Shown here: positions 1 through 8,016 of the stretch, one piece after another
Numbering within the stretch: position 1 is the stretch's first letter
Layout of the letters: each line of letters opens with the position of its first letter
Source of the DNA: Desulfobacteraceae bacterium
GTDB lineage: Bacteria > Desulfobacterota > Desulfobacteria > Desulfobacterales > JAABSP01
NCBI GenBank assembly: GCA_011389855.1
Contig: JAABTM010000016.1
Location: 1-36,096 of the forward strand
Reading direction: 5' to 3'
DNA: 36,096 nucleotides
The notes under the pieces: model-generated
Database searches by the model: none
The model's input: only the letters and a program-made list of their open reading frames with translations
What the model was told of the DNA's origin: nothing
Program-made: the position numbers and the translations under genes

Positions 1-22
1 CATTTTTTATGGATGGATTCAA

Positions 23-736
23 ATGGGCGCGGCATCCGGTCACACAATCGATCTCAACGGCATCGTGGTCATCGTCGGCAACTACGGCAGCGGCAAGACC
101 GAGGTGGCTATCAACCTCGCCATTTTTCAGAAAAAGGCGGGGATGGACGTCCGGGTGGGGGATCTGGATCTGGTCAACCCCTATTTCCGGACCCGGGAGG
201 CCCGGCGGATCCTGGCGGACCGGGGGATCGGCCTGGTGCTGCCGCCCAAACAGTATCTCCACGCGGACCTGCCCATCCTGGCCCCGGAGATCGCCGGCAT
301 GATCCGTCAGCCCGGCGAACTGGCCATCCTGGACGCCGGCGGGGACGACGTGGGGGCCACGGTGCTGGCGGCCCTGGCCGACCATCTCAGGGGCCGGACG
401 GTCCAGACCCTCCAGGTGGTCAACCCCTTCCGGCCCTTTACCGACGCCATCGACGGGTGCCTGAAGATCCGACGGGAGATCGAGGCAGCGTCGAAACTGA
501 CCGTCACCGGCCTGGTGGGCAACGCCAATCTCATCGACGACACGTCTCCCTCGGACATCGAAGAGGGGTACGCATTCGTGAAGGGGCTCTCCGGGAAAAG
601 CGGCCTGCCGCTGGCCTTCATCACCGCCGCCGCGGACCTTCTCCCCCGACTCGACACGGATCGGTTCGCCTGCCCGGTGCTCCCCATCAACCGCCAGCTT
701 GTGCCGCCGTGGCGACGGTCCGCATCCGATTTCTAA
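23..736 (+). CDS. P-loop ATPase (CobQ/MinD/ParA-like) of the 2-ketoacid oxidoreductase operon
   Basis: About 237 residues. A Walker A-like motif (GNYGSGKTE) lies near residues 17-25, followed by VGDLDLVNPYF, which resembles the switch region of SIMIBI/MinD-type ATPases, and ILDAGGDD near residue 100. The frame has no stop between its first ATG and the window edge, so the start at 23 is provisional and the gene may begin upstream. It ends 19 bases before the ferredoxin-like gene, in the same direction, so it is probably co-transcribed with the oxidoreductase. Its job is not known from the sequence; a maturation or assembly ATPase for the iron-sulfur complex is one guess. Confidence 0.75.
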   Translation: MGAASGHTIDLNGIVVIVGNYGSGKTEVAINLAIFQKKAGMDVRVGDLDLVNPYFRTREARRILADRGIGLVLPPKQYLHADLPILAPEIAGMIRQPGELAILDAGGDDVGATVLAALADHLRGRTVQTLQVVNPFRPFTDAIDGCLKIRREIEAASKLTVTGLVGNANLIDDTSPSDIEEGYAFVKGLSGKSGLPLAFITAAADLLPRLDTDRFACPVLPINRQLVPPWRRSASDF

Positions 737-755
737 ATTTAAGGAGCGAATAGAC

Positions 756-986
756 ATGGCAACCTACCACTACACGATGGACGAGGACCGCTGCAAAGGC
801 TGCGGCCTGTGCGTCACCGTGTGTCCCAAAAAAGTTCTGGAAATCTCCGGCAAGGTCAACGCCAAGGGGTATTTCCCCGCTTACCAGGCCCGGCCGGAGG
901 ATTGCGTTTACTGCACCACCTGCTGCATCATGTGTCCGGACGTGGCCATATCCATCACCGAAGAAGAGGAAGCGCCGGCCAGCTGA
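756..986 (+). CDS. 2[4Fe-4S] ferredoxin-like (delta) subunit of 2-ketoacid:ferredoxin oxidoreductase
   Basis: A 76-residue protein with two [4Fe-4S] signatures: CKGCGLCVTVCPK in the first half and CVYCTTCCIMCP in the second, which has one extra Cys. It should carry electrons from the thiamine-diphosphate site to external ferredoxin. The start ATG at 756 follows AAGGAG at a good distance. The alpha subunit gene follows after 18 bases. The delta-alpha-beta-gamma order matches four-subunit Vor/Kor-type enzymes. Confidence 0.9.
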   Translation: MATYHYTMDEDRCKGCGLCVTVCPKKVLEISGKVNAKGYFPAYQARPEDCVYCTTCCIMCPDVAISITEEEEAPAS

Positions 987-1004
987 CGCCATACGGAGGA
1001 AATC

Positions 1005-2075
1005 ATGGGCAAAAAGGTTTTAATGAAGGGAAACGAGGCGATCGGCGAAGCCGCCATCCGGGCGGGGTGCCTCAATTATTTCGCCTACCCCATCACGCCC
1101 CAGTCCGAAGTGGCCGAATATCTGGCCAAGCGGATGCCCGAAGTGGGCGGCGTCTTCGTCCAGGGGGAAAGCGAAGTGGCGGTGGGCTACATGCTTTTCG
1201 GCGCATCGGCCGCCGGGGCCCGGGTCTTCACCACCTCGTCGAGTCCGGGCGTCAGCCTCATGAGCGAGGCCATCTCCTACATCGCCGGGGCCCAGTGCCC
1301 CTGCGTCTTTGTCAACATCATCCGGGGCGGTCCGGGGCTGGGGGGCATCCTCCCCTCGCAGGGGGACTATTTCCAGTCCGTCAAGGGCGGCGGCCACGGC
1401 GATTACCGGATGCTGGTCATGGCGCCCGCGTCGGTTCAGGAGGCCGTGGAGATGATGATGGTCGCCTTTCCCCTGGCGGAAAAGTACCGGGGCCCGATCA
1501 TGATATTGGGTGACGGCCTCATCGGTCAGATGATGGAGCCGGTGGAATTCCCGGACGACCTGGCCACCGACCCCAGCGACAAGGACGACTGGGCCACCAA
1601 CGGCATGGAGAACCGGAAGAGCGGCTCGCGGAATCTGGTCAAGTCCCTCTACCTCGATCCGGAGCAGCTCAACGACCACAACCTCCTTCTCAAATCCAAA
1701 TACGATCAAATGAAAAAGGAGGAGATCCGCTACGAGGCCTATAACACCGACGGCGACTACGTCTCCCTCATCGTCTCCTACGGCACCATGAGCCGGGTCT
1801 GCAAGACCGCCATCGACAATCTCAAGGAAGAGGGCGTCGAAGTGGGCATGATCCGGCCCCAGACGCTTTTCCCCTTTCCGGACGCGGCCATCCGCGACGC
1901 GGCGGTCAAACCGGGCTGCAAAACGGTGGTGAGCATCGAAATGAGCATGGGCCAGATGGTCGAGGACGTGGAACGGTGCGTCCAGGGCCGGCGCCCGGTG
2001 GGATGGTACGGCAAGTGCGGCGGCGACGTGCCCACGCCCGAGGAAATCATGCAAGTCATCAAGGAGGGGATCTAA
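1005..2075 (+). CDS. vorB: 2-ketoacid:ferredoxin oxidoreductase alpha subunit (VorB-type)
   Basis: 356 residues. The N-terminal region has the pyrimidine-binding motif YPITPQSE near residues 26-33 and a glutamate-rich GESEVAVGYM segment. The middle has GGPGLGG and the C-terminal third has the transketolase-C-like PQTLFPFP. Length and motifs fit the VorB/KorA alpha subunits of anaerobes. These enzymes oxidatively decarboxylate a 2-oxoacid with CoA and ferredoxin; whether the substrate is 2-ketoisovalerate or 2-oxoglutarate cannot be decided from sequence alone. RBS GGAGG precedes the ATG. The stop codon overlaps the beta start by one base. Confidence 0.9.
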   Translation: MGKKVLMKGNEAIGEAAIRAGCLNYFAYPITPQSEVAEYLAKRMPEVGGVFVQGESEVAVGYMLFGASAAGARVFTTSSSPGVSLMSEAISYIAGAQCPCVFVNIIRGGPGLGGILPSQGDYFQSVKGGGHGDYRMLVMAPASVQEAVEMMMVAFPLAEKYRGPIMILGDGLIGQMMEPVEFPDDLATDPSDKDDWATNGMENRKSGSRNLVKSLYLDPEQLNDHNLLLKSKYDQMKKEEIRYEAYNTDGDYVSLIVSYGTMSRVCKTAIDNLKEEGVEVGMIRPQTLFPFPDAAIRDAAVKPGCKTVVSIEMSMGQMVEDVERCVQGRRPVGWYGKCGGDVPTPEEIMQVIKEGI

Positions 2076-2821
2076 TGGGAAAAGCCTTTACCAAACCCGA
2101 GGCCCTCGCCGACGCCCATACCCATTATTGTCCGGGATGCACCCACGGCGTGATCCACCGGCTGGTGGCCGAGGTGATCGACGAGCTGGGCATCCGCGGC
2201 CGGACCGTGGGCATCGCGCCGGTGGGGTGCGCCGTGCTCGCCTACAACTATTTTACCTTCGACTTCCAGGAAGCGGCCCACGGCCGGGCCCCGGCCATGG
2301 CCACGGGCATCAAGCGGGTGCGGCCCGACCTGATGGTCTTCACCTACCAGGGCGACGGCGACCTGGCCAGCATCGGCATGGGGGAGATCATCCACGCCGC
2401 CAACCGGGGCGAGAAGTTCACCACCATCTTCGTCAACAACGCCGTCTACGGCATGACCGGCGGCCAGATGGCCCCCACCACCATGCCGGGCCAGCGGACC
2501 ACCACCTCCCCCGCCGGACGCAACGTGGAGGAGGCGGGCATGCCCATCCAGATGGCCGAACTGCTCGCCACCCTCCAGACCCCCGGCTATGTGACCCGCC
2601 AGACGGTCATCAAGCCCCGCTACATCACCCGGGCCAAGAAGGCCATCAAGAAAGCCTTTGAATACCAGGTGGCCGGCAAGTGCTTCAGCTTCGTGGAGGT
2701 GGTTTCCACCTGCCCCACCAACTGGGGCATGACCCCGCTGGAGGCGGTGAAATGGTCCGAAGAGACCCTGCTCGCCTACTACAAACTGGGCGAATACAAG
2801 ACCCCGGAACAGGAGGCATAA
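2075..2821 (+). CDS. 2-ketoacid:ferredoxin oxidoreductase beta subunit (thiamine diphosphate-binding)
   Basis: 248 residues. CPGC at residues 19-22 and the ThDP/Mg motif GDGDLASIG at 93-101 with NN at 121-122 identify the beta subunit that binds thiamine diphosphate. The ATG at 2075 shares its A with the alpha stop codon and follows AAGGAGGGG, so the two are translationally coupled. The gamma gene starts at the next base after its stop. Confidence 0.9.
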   Translation: MGKAFTKPEALADAHTHYCPGCTHGVIHRLVAEVIDELGIRGRTVGIAPVGCAVLAYNYFTFDFQEAAHGRAPAMATGIKRVRPDLMVFTYQGDGDLASIGMGEIIHAANRGEKFTTIFVNNAVYGMTGGQMAPTTMPGQRTTTSPAGRNVEEAGMPIQMAELLATLQTPGYVTRQTVIKPRYITRAKKAIKKAFEYQVAGKCFSFVEVVSTCPTNWGMTPLEAVKWSEETLLAYYKLGEYKTPEQEA

Positions 2822-3370
2822 ATGCAACACGAAGTGATGTTCGCCGGGTTCGGCGGCCAGGGCATCCTGATGATCGGCAAGATCCTCGCCCACGCGGCCA
2901 TGGAGGCGGGGCGGGAGGTGGCCTGGATTCCCTCCTACGGTCCGGAGATGCGGGGGGGCACCGCTTACTGCCAAGTGGTGGTGAGCGACCGGCCCATCGG
3001 TTCGCCCATCATTAAAAGCCCCCGCCATCTGGTGGCCATGAACCGCCCCTCCCTGGAGAAATTCGCAAACGCCGTCAAACCCGGCGGGGTGATCCTGATC
3101 AACAGCTCGCTCTGTCCTGATCGTTCAGGCAGAACCGACGTCGACGAACTGGCCGCCCCCGTGACCGATCTGGCCAAGGAACTGGGCAGCGTCCGGGCCG
3201 CCAACATCGTGGCCTTGGGCGCCTTCGTGGCCCGGAGCGGCATCGTCGATTTCGAACTGATCCGGGAAGCGGTCAAAGAGGAATTCGCCCAAAAAGCGAA
3301 GCTGATCCCCCTGGAAATGAAAGCCCTGGACGCCGGGCGTGCCGAGGCCGGGAAAAAGCAGCGCACATGA
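2822..3370 (+). CDS. 2-ketoacid:ferredoxin oxidoreductase gamma subunit
   Basis: 182 residues. The N-terminus (FAGFGGQGILMIGKILA) is the typical glycine-rich start of the gamma subunit of pyruvate/ketoisovalerate oxidoreductases, and SYGPEMRGGTA is a second family hallmark. The gene begins one base after the beta stop, with AGGAGG in the end of the beta gene. It ends in an ATGA overlap with hisC. Confidence 0.9.
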   Translation: MQHEVMFAGFGGQGILMIGKILAHAAMEAGREVAWIPSYGPEMRGGTAYCQVVVSDRPIGSPIIKSPRHLVAMNRPSLEKFANAVKPGGVILINSSLCPDRSGRTDVDELAAPVTDLAKELGSVRAANIVALGAFVARSGIVDFELIREAVKEEFAQKAKLIPLEMKALDAGRAEAGKKQRT

Positions 3371-4464
3371 CCGCCCTGCGTCTCAAGGCGCCGGAAGCCT
3401 TCGCCCGCATCCATCCCTACGTCCCCGGCAAGCCCCTGGAGGAGGTGGCCCGGGAATACGGCATTACGGACGCCGTCAAACTGGCCTCCAATGAAAACCC
3501 GCTGGGGCCCTCGCCCAGGGCGGCGGCGGCCATCCGGGACGGCTTGAACCGGCTCCACCGCTACCCCGAAGGCGAGGCGCCCCTGCTGACGGAAAAGCTG
3601 TCGGCCCATCTCGGGGTCCCGGCGGACCACCTCGTCCTGGGCAACGGTTCCGACGAGGTGATCTCCATGCTCACCCGGGTTTTTCTGGGACCCGGCGACG
3701 AAGCTATCCTGCCGGAACCGGCCTTTCTCATGTACGACATCATGGTCAACTGCGACGGGGCCCTGCCCGTCCCGGTTCCCCTTAAGGACTATACCATCGA
3801 TCTGACGGCGATCCTGGACCGGATCACCCCCCGGACCCGGATGATCTTTCTCACCAGCCCCAACAATCCCACGGGGCTGGCCCTTTCGCGGGCGTCCTTC
3901 GAACCGTTTCTCGACGCGGTCCCCGAGGATGTTGTTGTCGTAGTAGACGAAGCCTACATCGAGTTCGCCCGGGACCTGTCCGCGGTCAACGGCCTCCATT
4001 ACCTGGACCGGGGGAAAAACGTGGCCGTGCTGCGCACCTTTTCCAAGGCCTACGGGCTGGCCGGCCTCCGCATCGGGTACGGGGTCATGCCGGCGGACAT
4101 GGCCGAACTCCTCAATCGGATCCGCCCCCCCTTCAACACCAGCATCCCGGCCCAGCTCGGCGCGGCGGCGGCTTTGGACGACGTTGACTTTCTTCAGAAG
4201 ACCCTCCGGACGGTCCACGACGGACTCGATGAAATCGGCCAGTCCCTCGCCGGGATGGGCCTCGACTATCTCCACAGCCAGGCCAACTTCCTTTTTATAA
4301 AGGTTCCCATGGCCGCAGACGCCCTGTTCGAGGCCCTGCTCCGGGAGGGGGTCGTGGTCCGGTCCCTCACCTCCTACGGATACCCCGATCATATCCGCGT
4401 CACCGCCGGAACCCCGGCGGAAAACGCCAAATTCCTCGACGCTTTAAAAAAGGTACTTGGATGA
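3367..4464 (+). CDS. hisC: histidinol-phosphate aminotransferase (class II PLP aminotransferase)
   Basis: 365 residues, the usual size for HisC. Motifs seen: KLASNENPLGPSP near 38-50, SPNNPTG at 164-170, VVDEAYIEF at 192-200 and the PLP-lysine motif TFSKAYGLAGLRIGYG with Lys227. The family transfers an amino group between histidinol phosphate and 2-oxoglutarate in histidine synthesis; some members also act on aromatic amino acids. It overlaps the upstream gamma gene by ATGA and cmk by ATGA, so it appears to be in one operon with energy metabolism and CMP kinase rather than in a his operon. Confidence 0.9.
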   Translation: MTALRLKAPEAFARIHPYVPGKPLEEVAREYGITDAVKLASNENPLGPSPRAAAAIRDGLNRLHRYPEGEAPLLTEKLSAHLGVPADHLVLGNGSDEVISMLTRVFLGPGDEAILPEPAFLMYDIMVNCDGALPVPVPLKDYTIDLTAILDRITPRTRMIFLTSPNNPTGLALSRASFEPFLDAVPEDVVVVVDEAYIEFARDLSAVNGLHYLDRGKNVAVLRTFSKAYGLAGLRIGYGVMPADMAELLNRIRPPFNTSIPAQLGAAAALDDVDFLQKTLRTVHDGLDEIGQSLAGMGLDYLHSQANFLFIKVPMAADALFEALLREGVVVRSLTSYGYPDHIRVTAGTPAENAKFLDALKKVLG

Positions 4465-5114
4465 GGGGACTGCTCATCACCATCGACGGACCTGCCGGGG
4501 CCGGCAAGACCACCGTGAGCCGACGGGTGGCGGAACAGCTCGGGTATCGGTACGTCGATACCGGCGCCCTCTACCGGACCGTGGCCCTGACCGCCCGGGC
4601 CGCCGGAATCGAACCCGATGACGACGCCGGGTTGGCCGGGGTCTGCGACGGCCTCGCCATCGAGGTGGTCCGAACCGCTGGCGGCACACGGTTTCTGGCC
4701 AACGGCGACGACGTCGCCGACCGGCTCCGGACCCCTGAGATCACCCGGATGGCCTCGGCCGTATCGGCCCGGCCCGCCGTCCGGCGGCATCTCCTGGCGG
4801 TCCAGCGGGAACTGGGCCGGGAGAAGAACGCCGTCTTCGAGGGGCGGGACATGGGAACCGTGGTCTTTCCCGAAGCGGACCGGAAGTTCTTCCTGGAAGC
4901 CGATCTCGACGCCCGGGCCCGCCGGCGCCACGCCGAACTCGCCGCTGATCCGAACGAGACCCTTGAAACGGTCCGGGAAGCCATCCGGCGGCGGGACGAA
5001 GACGACAGCACCCGGGCGCTGGCCCCGCTGAAGCCGGCCCCGGACGCCATCCGCATCGACACCACCGACCTGGACATCGACGGGGTCGTCTCGGCCATTC
5101 TCGCCCACTGCTAA
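4461..5114 (+). CDS. cmk: cytidylate kinase
   Basis: 217 residues, normal for bacterial CMP kinase. The Walker A is GPAGAGKTT at residues 10-18 and the CMP-site segment YRYVDTGALYRTVA follows. FEGRDMGTVVFP and RRRDEDDSTRALAPLKPAPDA are the other family signatures. It phosphorylates CMP and dCMP. The start overlaps the hisC stop (ATGA). The cmk-rpsA order, seen just downstream, is very common in bacteria. Confidence 0.95.
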   Translation: MRGLLITIDGPAGAGKTTVSRRVAEQLGYRYVDTGALYRTVALTARAAGIEPDDDAGLAGVCDGLAIEVVRTAGGTRFLANGDDVADRLRTPEITRMASAVSARPAVRRHLLAVQRELGREKNAVFEGRDMGTVVFPEADRKFFLEADLDARARRRHAELAADPNETLETVREAIRRRDEDDSTRALAPLKPAPDAIRIDTTDLDIDGVVSAILAHC

Positions 5115-5179
5115 CCGGCCTTTTTCACGGGTCAAAGGGCTTTCGGAGCCGGCCGGTCCATTATCCTGAAAAAAAGGGG

Positions 5180-5207
5180 TTGATCTTTTTTCGGGGATTG
5201 GTATATT
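5180..5207 (+). promoter_or_regulatory. candidate sigma-70 promoter for rpsA
   Basis: TTGATC at 5180-5185 and TATATT at 5202-5207 are separated by 16 bp, in the AT-rich 163-bp gap between cmk and rpsA. This would give rpsA a leader of about 60-65 nt. Seen by eye only. Confidence 0.5.
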
Positions 5208-5277
5208 CACAGGGTTTATACATGCCTTACGGATGTAAGCGCATAAAAAAAAGGCTAAGGGGGATATATTTTTATTT

Positions 5278-7185
5278 ATGGAAGACACCATCAAAACCGA
5301 AGAAACTGAAACCGAAGAAGACAAGGGAGCAACGGACGTCGCGGTGGCGGAAGCGGAAGAGACCGCTCCCGTGAACGAAACGGCTTCCGAGGACCCCTCG
5401 GACGAGGCGGACGAGACGCCGGAACCGACCGCCGCGGAGGCCATGGAAGCGGCCCTGGCGGACGACGAGCCGGAGGAAGACGAGCCGGCGCCCGGGGAGG
5501 AAAGCATGGAAGCTCTCATGGACATGTACGAGGAGAGCTTCAAGCGCTTTGCCGAAGGCGAGGTGACCATGGGGAAGATCATCTCCGTGGACAAGGACCA
5601 CGTTCTGGTGGACATCGGCTACAAATCCGAAGGGCAGATCGACATCCACGAATTTCTGGATGAATCGGGCACGGCCCGGGCCGAGGTGGGCGACGCCGTC
5701 GAGGTCATGGTCGAGTTCTGGGACGACGAGGAGGAAGTCGTCATCCTGTCCAAGGAAAAAGCCGAAAAGATCAAGGTCTGGGACGCCATAAAGAATGCCT
5801 ACGACGAAGACAGCACCGTCGAGGGCGTCATCATGAACCGGGTCAAGGGCGGATTTTCCGTGGACATCGGGGTTCAGGCGTTTCTGCCGGGCTCCCAGGC
5901 CGATCTGCGGCCCATCCGGAACCTCGACGACATGGTGGGCAAGAGCTTCGAGTTCAAGATTTTGAAGTTCAACCGGAAACGGTCCAACATCGTCCTGTCC
6001 CGCCGAGTCATCCTGGAAGCCGAGCGCGAGGCCATGCGGGCCGCGACCCTGGCCTCCATCGAAGAGGGCAAGGTGGTGGAAGGCATCGTCAAGAACATCA
6101 CCGAATACGGCGTCTTCGTGGACCTGGGCGGCGTGGACGGCCTGCTCCACATCACCGACATCTCCTGGGGCCGGGTCAAGCACCCCTCCGAGCTGTTCGC
6201 CATCGGCGATAAAATCACCGTCAAAATCCTTAGCCTCGACATTGAAAAGGAACGCGTCTCCCTGGGCATGAAGCAGTTGACCGAGGATCCCTGGACCACG
6301 GCGGCGGAAAAATACCCCGTGGGCGCCCACATCCACGGCCGGGTGGTCAGCCTTACCGATTACGGCGCCTTCGTGGAGCTGGAAGAGGGAATCGAAGGCC
6401 TCATCCACGTCTCTGAAATGTCCTGGACCCGGAAGATCCGCCATCCCTCCAAGGTGGTCTCGGCCGGCGAAGACGTGGAAGCGGTGGTTCTGGACATCAA
6501 GCCGGATCAGCGGCGCATCTCACTGGGCATGAAGCAGGTGGTCCCCAACCCGTGGGACGTCATCAGCGAAAAATACCCGGTGGGCACCACCATCGAGGGG
6601 AAGATCAAGAACATCACCGATTTCGGTCTGTTCATCGGCATCGACGAGGGGATCGACGGGCTGGTTCACATCTCCGACATCTCCTGGACGAAGCGGATCA
6701 AGCACCCCTCGGAAATCTTTAAGAAGGGCGACGTGGTCCAGGCCATCGTCCTGGATATCGAAAAAGACAACGAGCGGTTCTCCCTGGGCATCAAGCAGCT
6801 CCAGTCCGATCCGTGGGAGACCGTCGAAGAGCGCTACGACGTGGGATCGGAGATCACCGGCACCGTGACCAACGTCACCGACTTCGGCGTCTTCGTAGAG
6901 CTGGAGGAGGGGATCGAAGGACTGGTTCACGTCTCCGAGATCAGCAAGGAAAAGATCAAGACCCCCATCGGCAAGTTCAACGTCGGGGATGTGCTCACCG
7001 CCAAGGTGATGAACATCAACAGCGACGAGCGGCGCATCGGTCTGTCCATCAAGCGGTTGGAAGACGACGACGACCAGGCCCTGCTCAGCGAATACGTGAA
7101 CAAGATGGGGCCGGCCACTTCCACCTTCGGGGAGATTCTGAGGGAAAACCTTCAGGAGAAGCTCAGCGAAGAAGAGGAAAAGTAA
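5278..7185 (+). CDS. rpsA: 30S ribosomal protein S1
   Basis: 635 residues, longer than the 557 of E. coli S1. From about residue 94 there are six S1 RNA-binding repeats, recognisable by recurring G-x-V-x(n)-YGVFVDLGGVDGLLH and FSLGIKQL-type ends. Residues 1-80 form an acidic extension rich in Glu, Asp, Ala and Pro, without an obvious fold. S1 helps mRNA binding to the 30S subunit. The ATG at 5278 is preceded by AAGGGGG about 12 bases upstream; a later start such as Met77 cannot be excluded. The gene ends just before a strong terminator. Confidence 0.95.
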   Translation: MEDTIKTEETETEEDKGATDVAVAEAEETAPVNETASEDPSDEADETPEPTAAEAMEAALADDEPEEDEPAPGEESMEALMDMYEESFKRFAEGEVTMGKIISVDKDHVLVDIGYKSEGQIDIHEFLDESGTARAEVGDAVEVMVEFWDDEEEVVILSKEKAEKIKVWDAIKNAYDEDSTVEGVIMNRVKGGFSVDIGVQAFLPGSQADLRPIRNLDDMVGKSFEFKILKFNRKRSNIVLSRRVILEAEREAMRAATLASIEEGKVVEGIVKNITEYGVFVDLGGVDGLLHITDISWGRVKHPSELFAIGDKITVKILSLDIEKERVSLGMKQLTEDPWTTAAEKYPVGAHIHGRVVSLTDYGAFVELEEGIEGLIHVSEMSWTRKIRHPSKVVSAGEDVEAVVLDIKPDQRRISLGMKQVVPNPWDVISEKYPVGTTIEGKIKNITDFGLFIGIDEGIDGLVHISDISWTKRIKHPSEIFKKGDVVQAIVLDIEKDNERFSLGIKQLQSDPWETVEERYDVGSEITGTVTNVTDFGVFVELEEGIEGLVHVSEISKEKIKTPIGKFNVGDVLTAKVMNINSDERRIGLSIKRLEDDDDQALLSEYVNKMGPATSTFGEILRENLQEKLSEEEEK

Positions 7186-7201
7186 GCCGAGCCTAAGAGT
7201 C

Positions 7202-7230
7202 AAAGGGCGGCCGAGCGGGCCGCCCTTTTT
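7202..7230 (+). terminator. rho-independent terminator after rpsA
   Basis: A perfect 11-bp stem (7202-7212 with 7218-7228), loop GAGCG, followed by T residues to 7230. It lies between the convergent ends of rpsA and the YciO-family gene. In the reverse direction the T tract is short, so termination of the - strand gene is less sure. Confidence 0.9.
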
Positions 7231-7232
7231 AT

Positions 7233-7841
7233 TTATTCGAAGATGCCCACATCGCCGCGCCCTTCCCGGATAACCTCGGGGATGTCGCCGGTCAGGTCGA
7301 TGACGCTGGAGGGATCGCCCGGCGCCGGGCCGCCGTCGATGACGATGTCGATGCGGTTGCCGAAATGGTCCTGGATGAAGGAGGGATCCCCGAAGACGGT
7401 CCCGTCAGGGGCCGTGGCGCTGGTGGAGAGGATGGGGTTGCCCAGGGTCTTGACCAGGGCCTGGCAGATGGCGTGATCCGGCACCCGGATGCCGGCGGTC
7501 TTCCGGTTGGTCAGCATCATCTTGGGCACCTGCTTGGAGCCGTCGAGGATGAAGGTGTAGGGCCCCGGCAGGAGCCGCTTCATGGTTTTGTAGGCGTAAT
7601 TGGTGACCTTGGCGTAATCGCTGATGTTCTTCAGGTCCGAACAGATGAAGCTGAAGGGCTTTTTCTTGTCCCGGTTTTTGAGTTGATACACCCGCTGAAT
7701 CGCCTTTTTATTCATGATGTCGCAGCCGATGCCGTAATAGGTGTCGGTGGGATAGGCGATAACGCCCCCGTCCCGGAGGACGTCCACCACCTGATTGACG
7801 AGGCGCTGCTGGGGATTTTCGGGATTGATGTGAATGAGCAT
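7233..7841 (-). CDS. Sua5/YciO/YrdC-family protein (YciO branch)
   Basis: 202 residues. It aligns along its length with E. coli YciO as I recall it (HINPENPQQRLVNQVVDVLRDGG, YPTDTYYGIGCD, LLPGPYTFIL, STSATAPDG, VIDLTGDIPEVIREGRGDVG). The family binds ATP and threonylcarbamate; YrdC and Sua5 make threonylcarbamoyl-AMP for tRNA t6A. Here the segment KNRDKKKPFSF keeps the basic K-x-R...KP pattern of active YrdC/Sua5, which I recall as degraded in E. coli YciO. I chose the ATG at 7841 because family similarity begins there; the frame stays open upstream but that part has no family features. It is convergent with rpsA and divergent from guaB. Confidence 0.85.
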   Translation of the reverse strand: MLIHINPENPQQRLVNQVVDVLRDGGVIAYPTDTYYGIGCDIMNKKAIQRVYQLKNRDKKKPFSFICSDLKNISDYAKVTNYAYKTMKRLLPGPYTFILDGSKQVPKMMLTNRKTAGIRVPDHAICQALVKTLGNPILSTSATAPDGTVFGDPSFIQDHFGNRIDIVIDGGPAPGDPSSVIDLTGDIPEVIREGRGDVGIFE

Positions 7842-7897
7842 ATTTTCCGTCGCTTTCAGATAAACAGATGAGCGTAAGGTTCGGAGCTTGCCTACGC

Positions 7898-7927
7898 CTT
7901 GTATCGCCGAACCCTCGCCCCTGTCAA
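7898..7927 (-). promoter_or_regulatory. candidate sigma-70 promoter for the YciO-family gene
   Basis: On the - strand, TTGACA (7927-7922), an 18-bp spacer and TACAAG (7903-7898). This predicts a leader of about 50 nt to the ATG at 7841. The rest of the 175-bp gap to guaB shows no clear guaB promoter. Confidence 0.5.
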
Positions 7928-8016
7928 GTCGCGCCATCGCCCCTGTCCGGCCTAACACCGAACGAAACCCAACCCAATCCGATTCAACCAACCCTATTTA
8001 AAACGGAGGCACCCCA

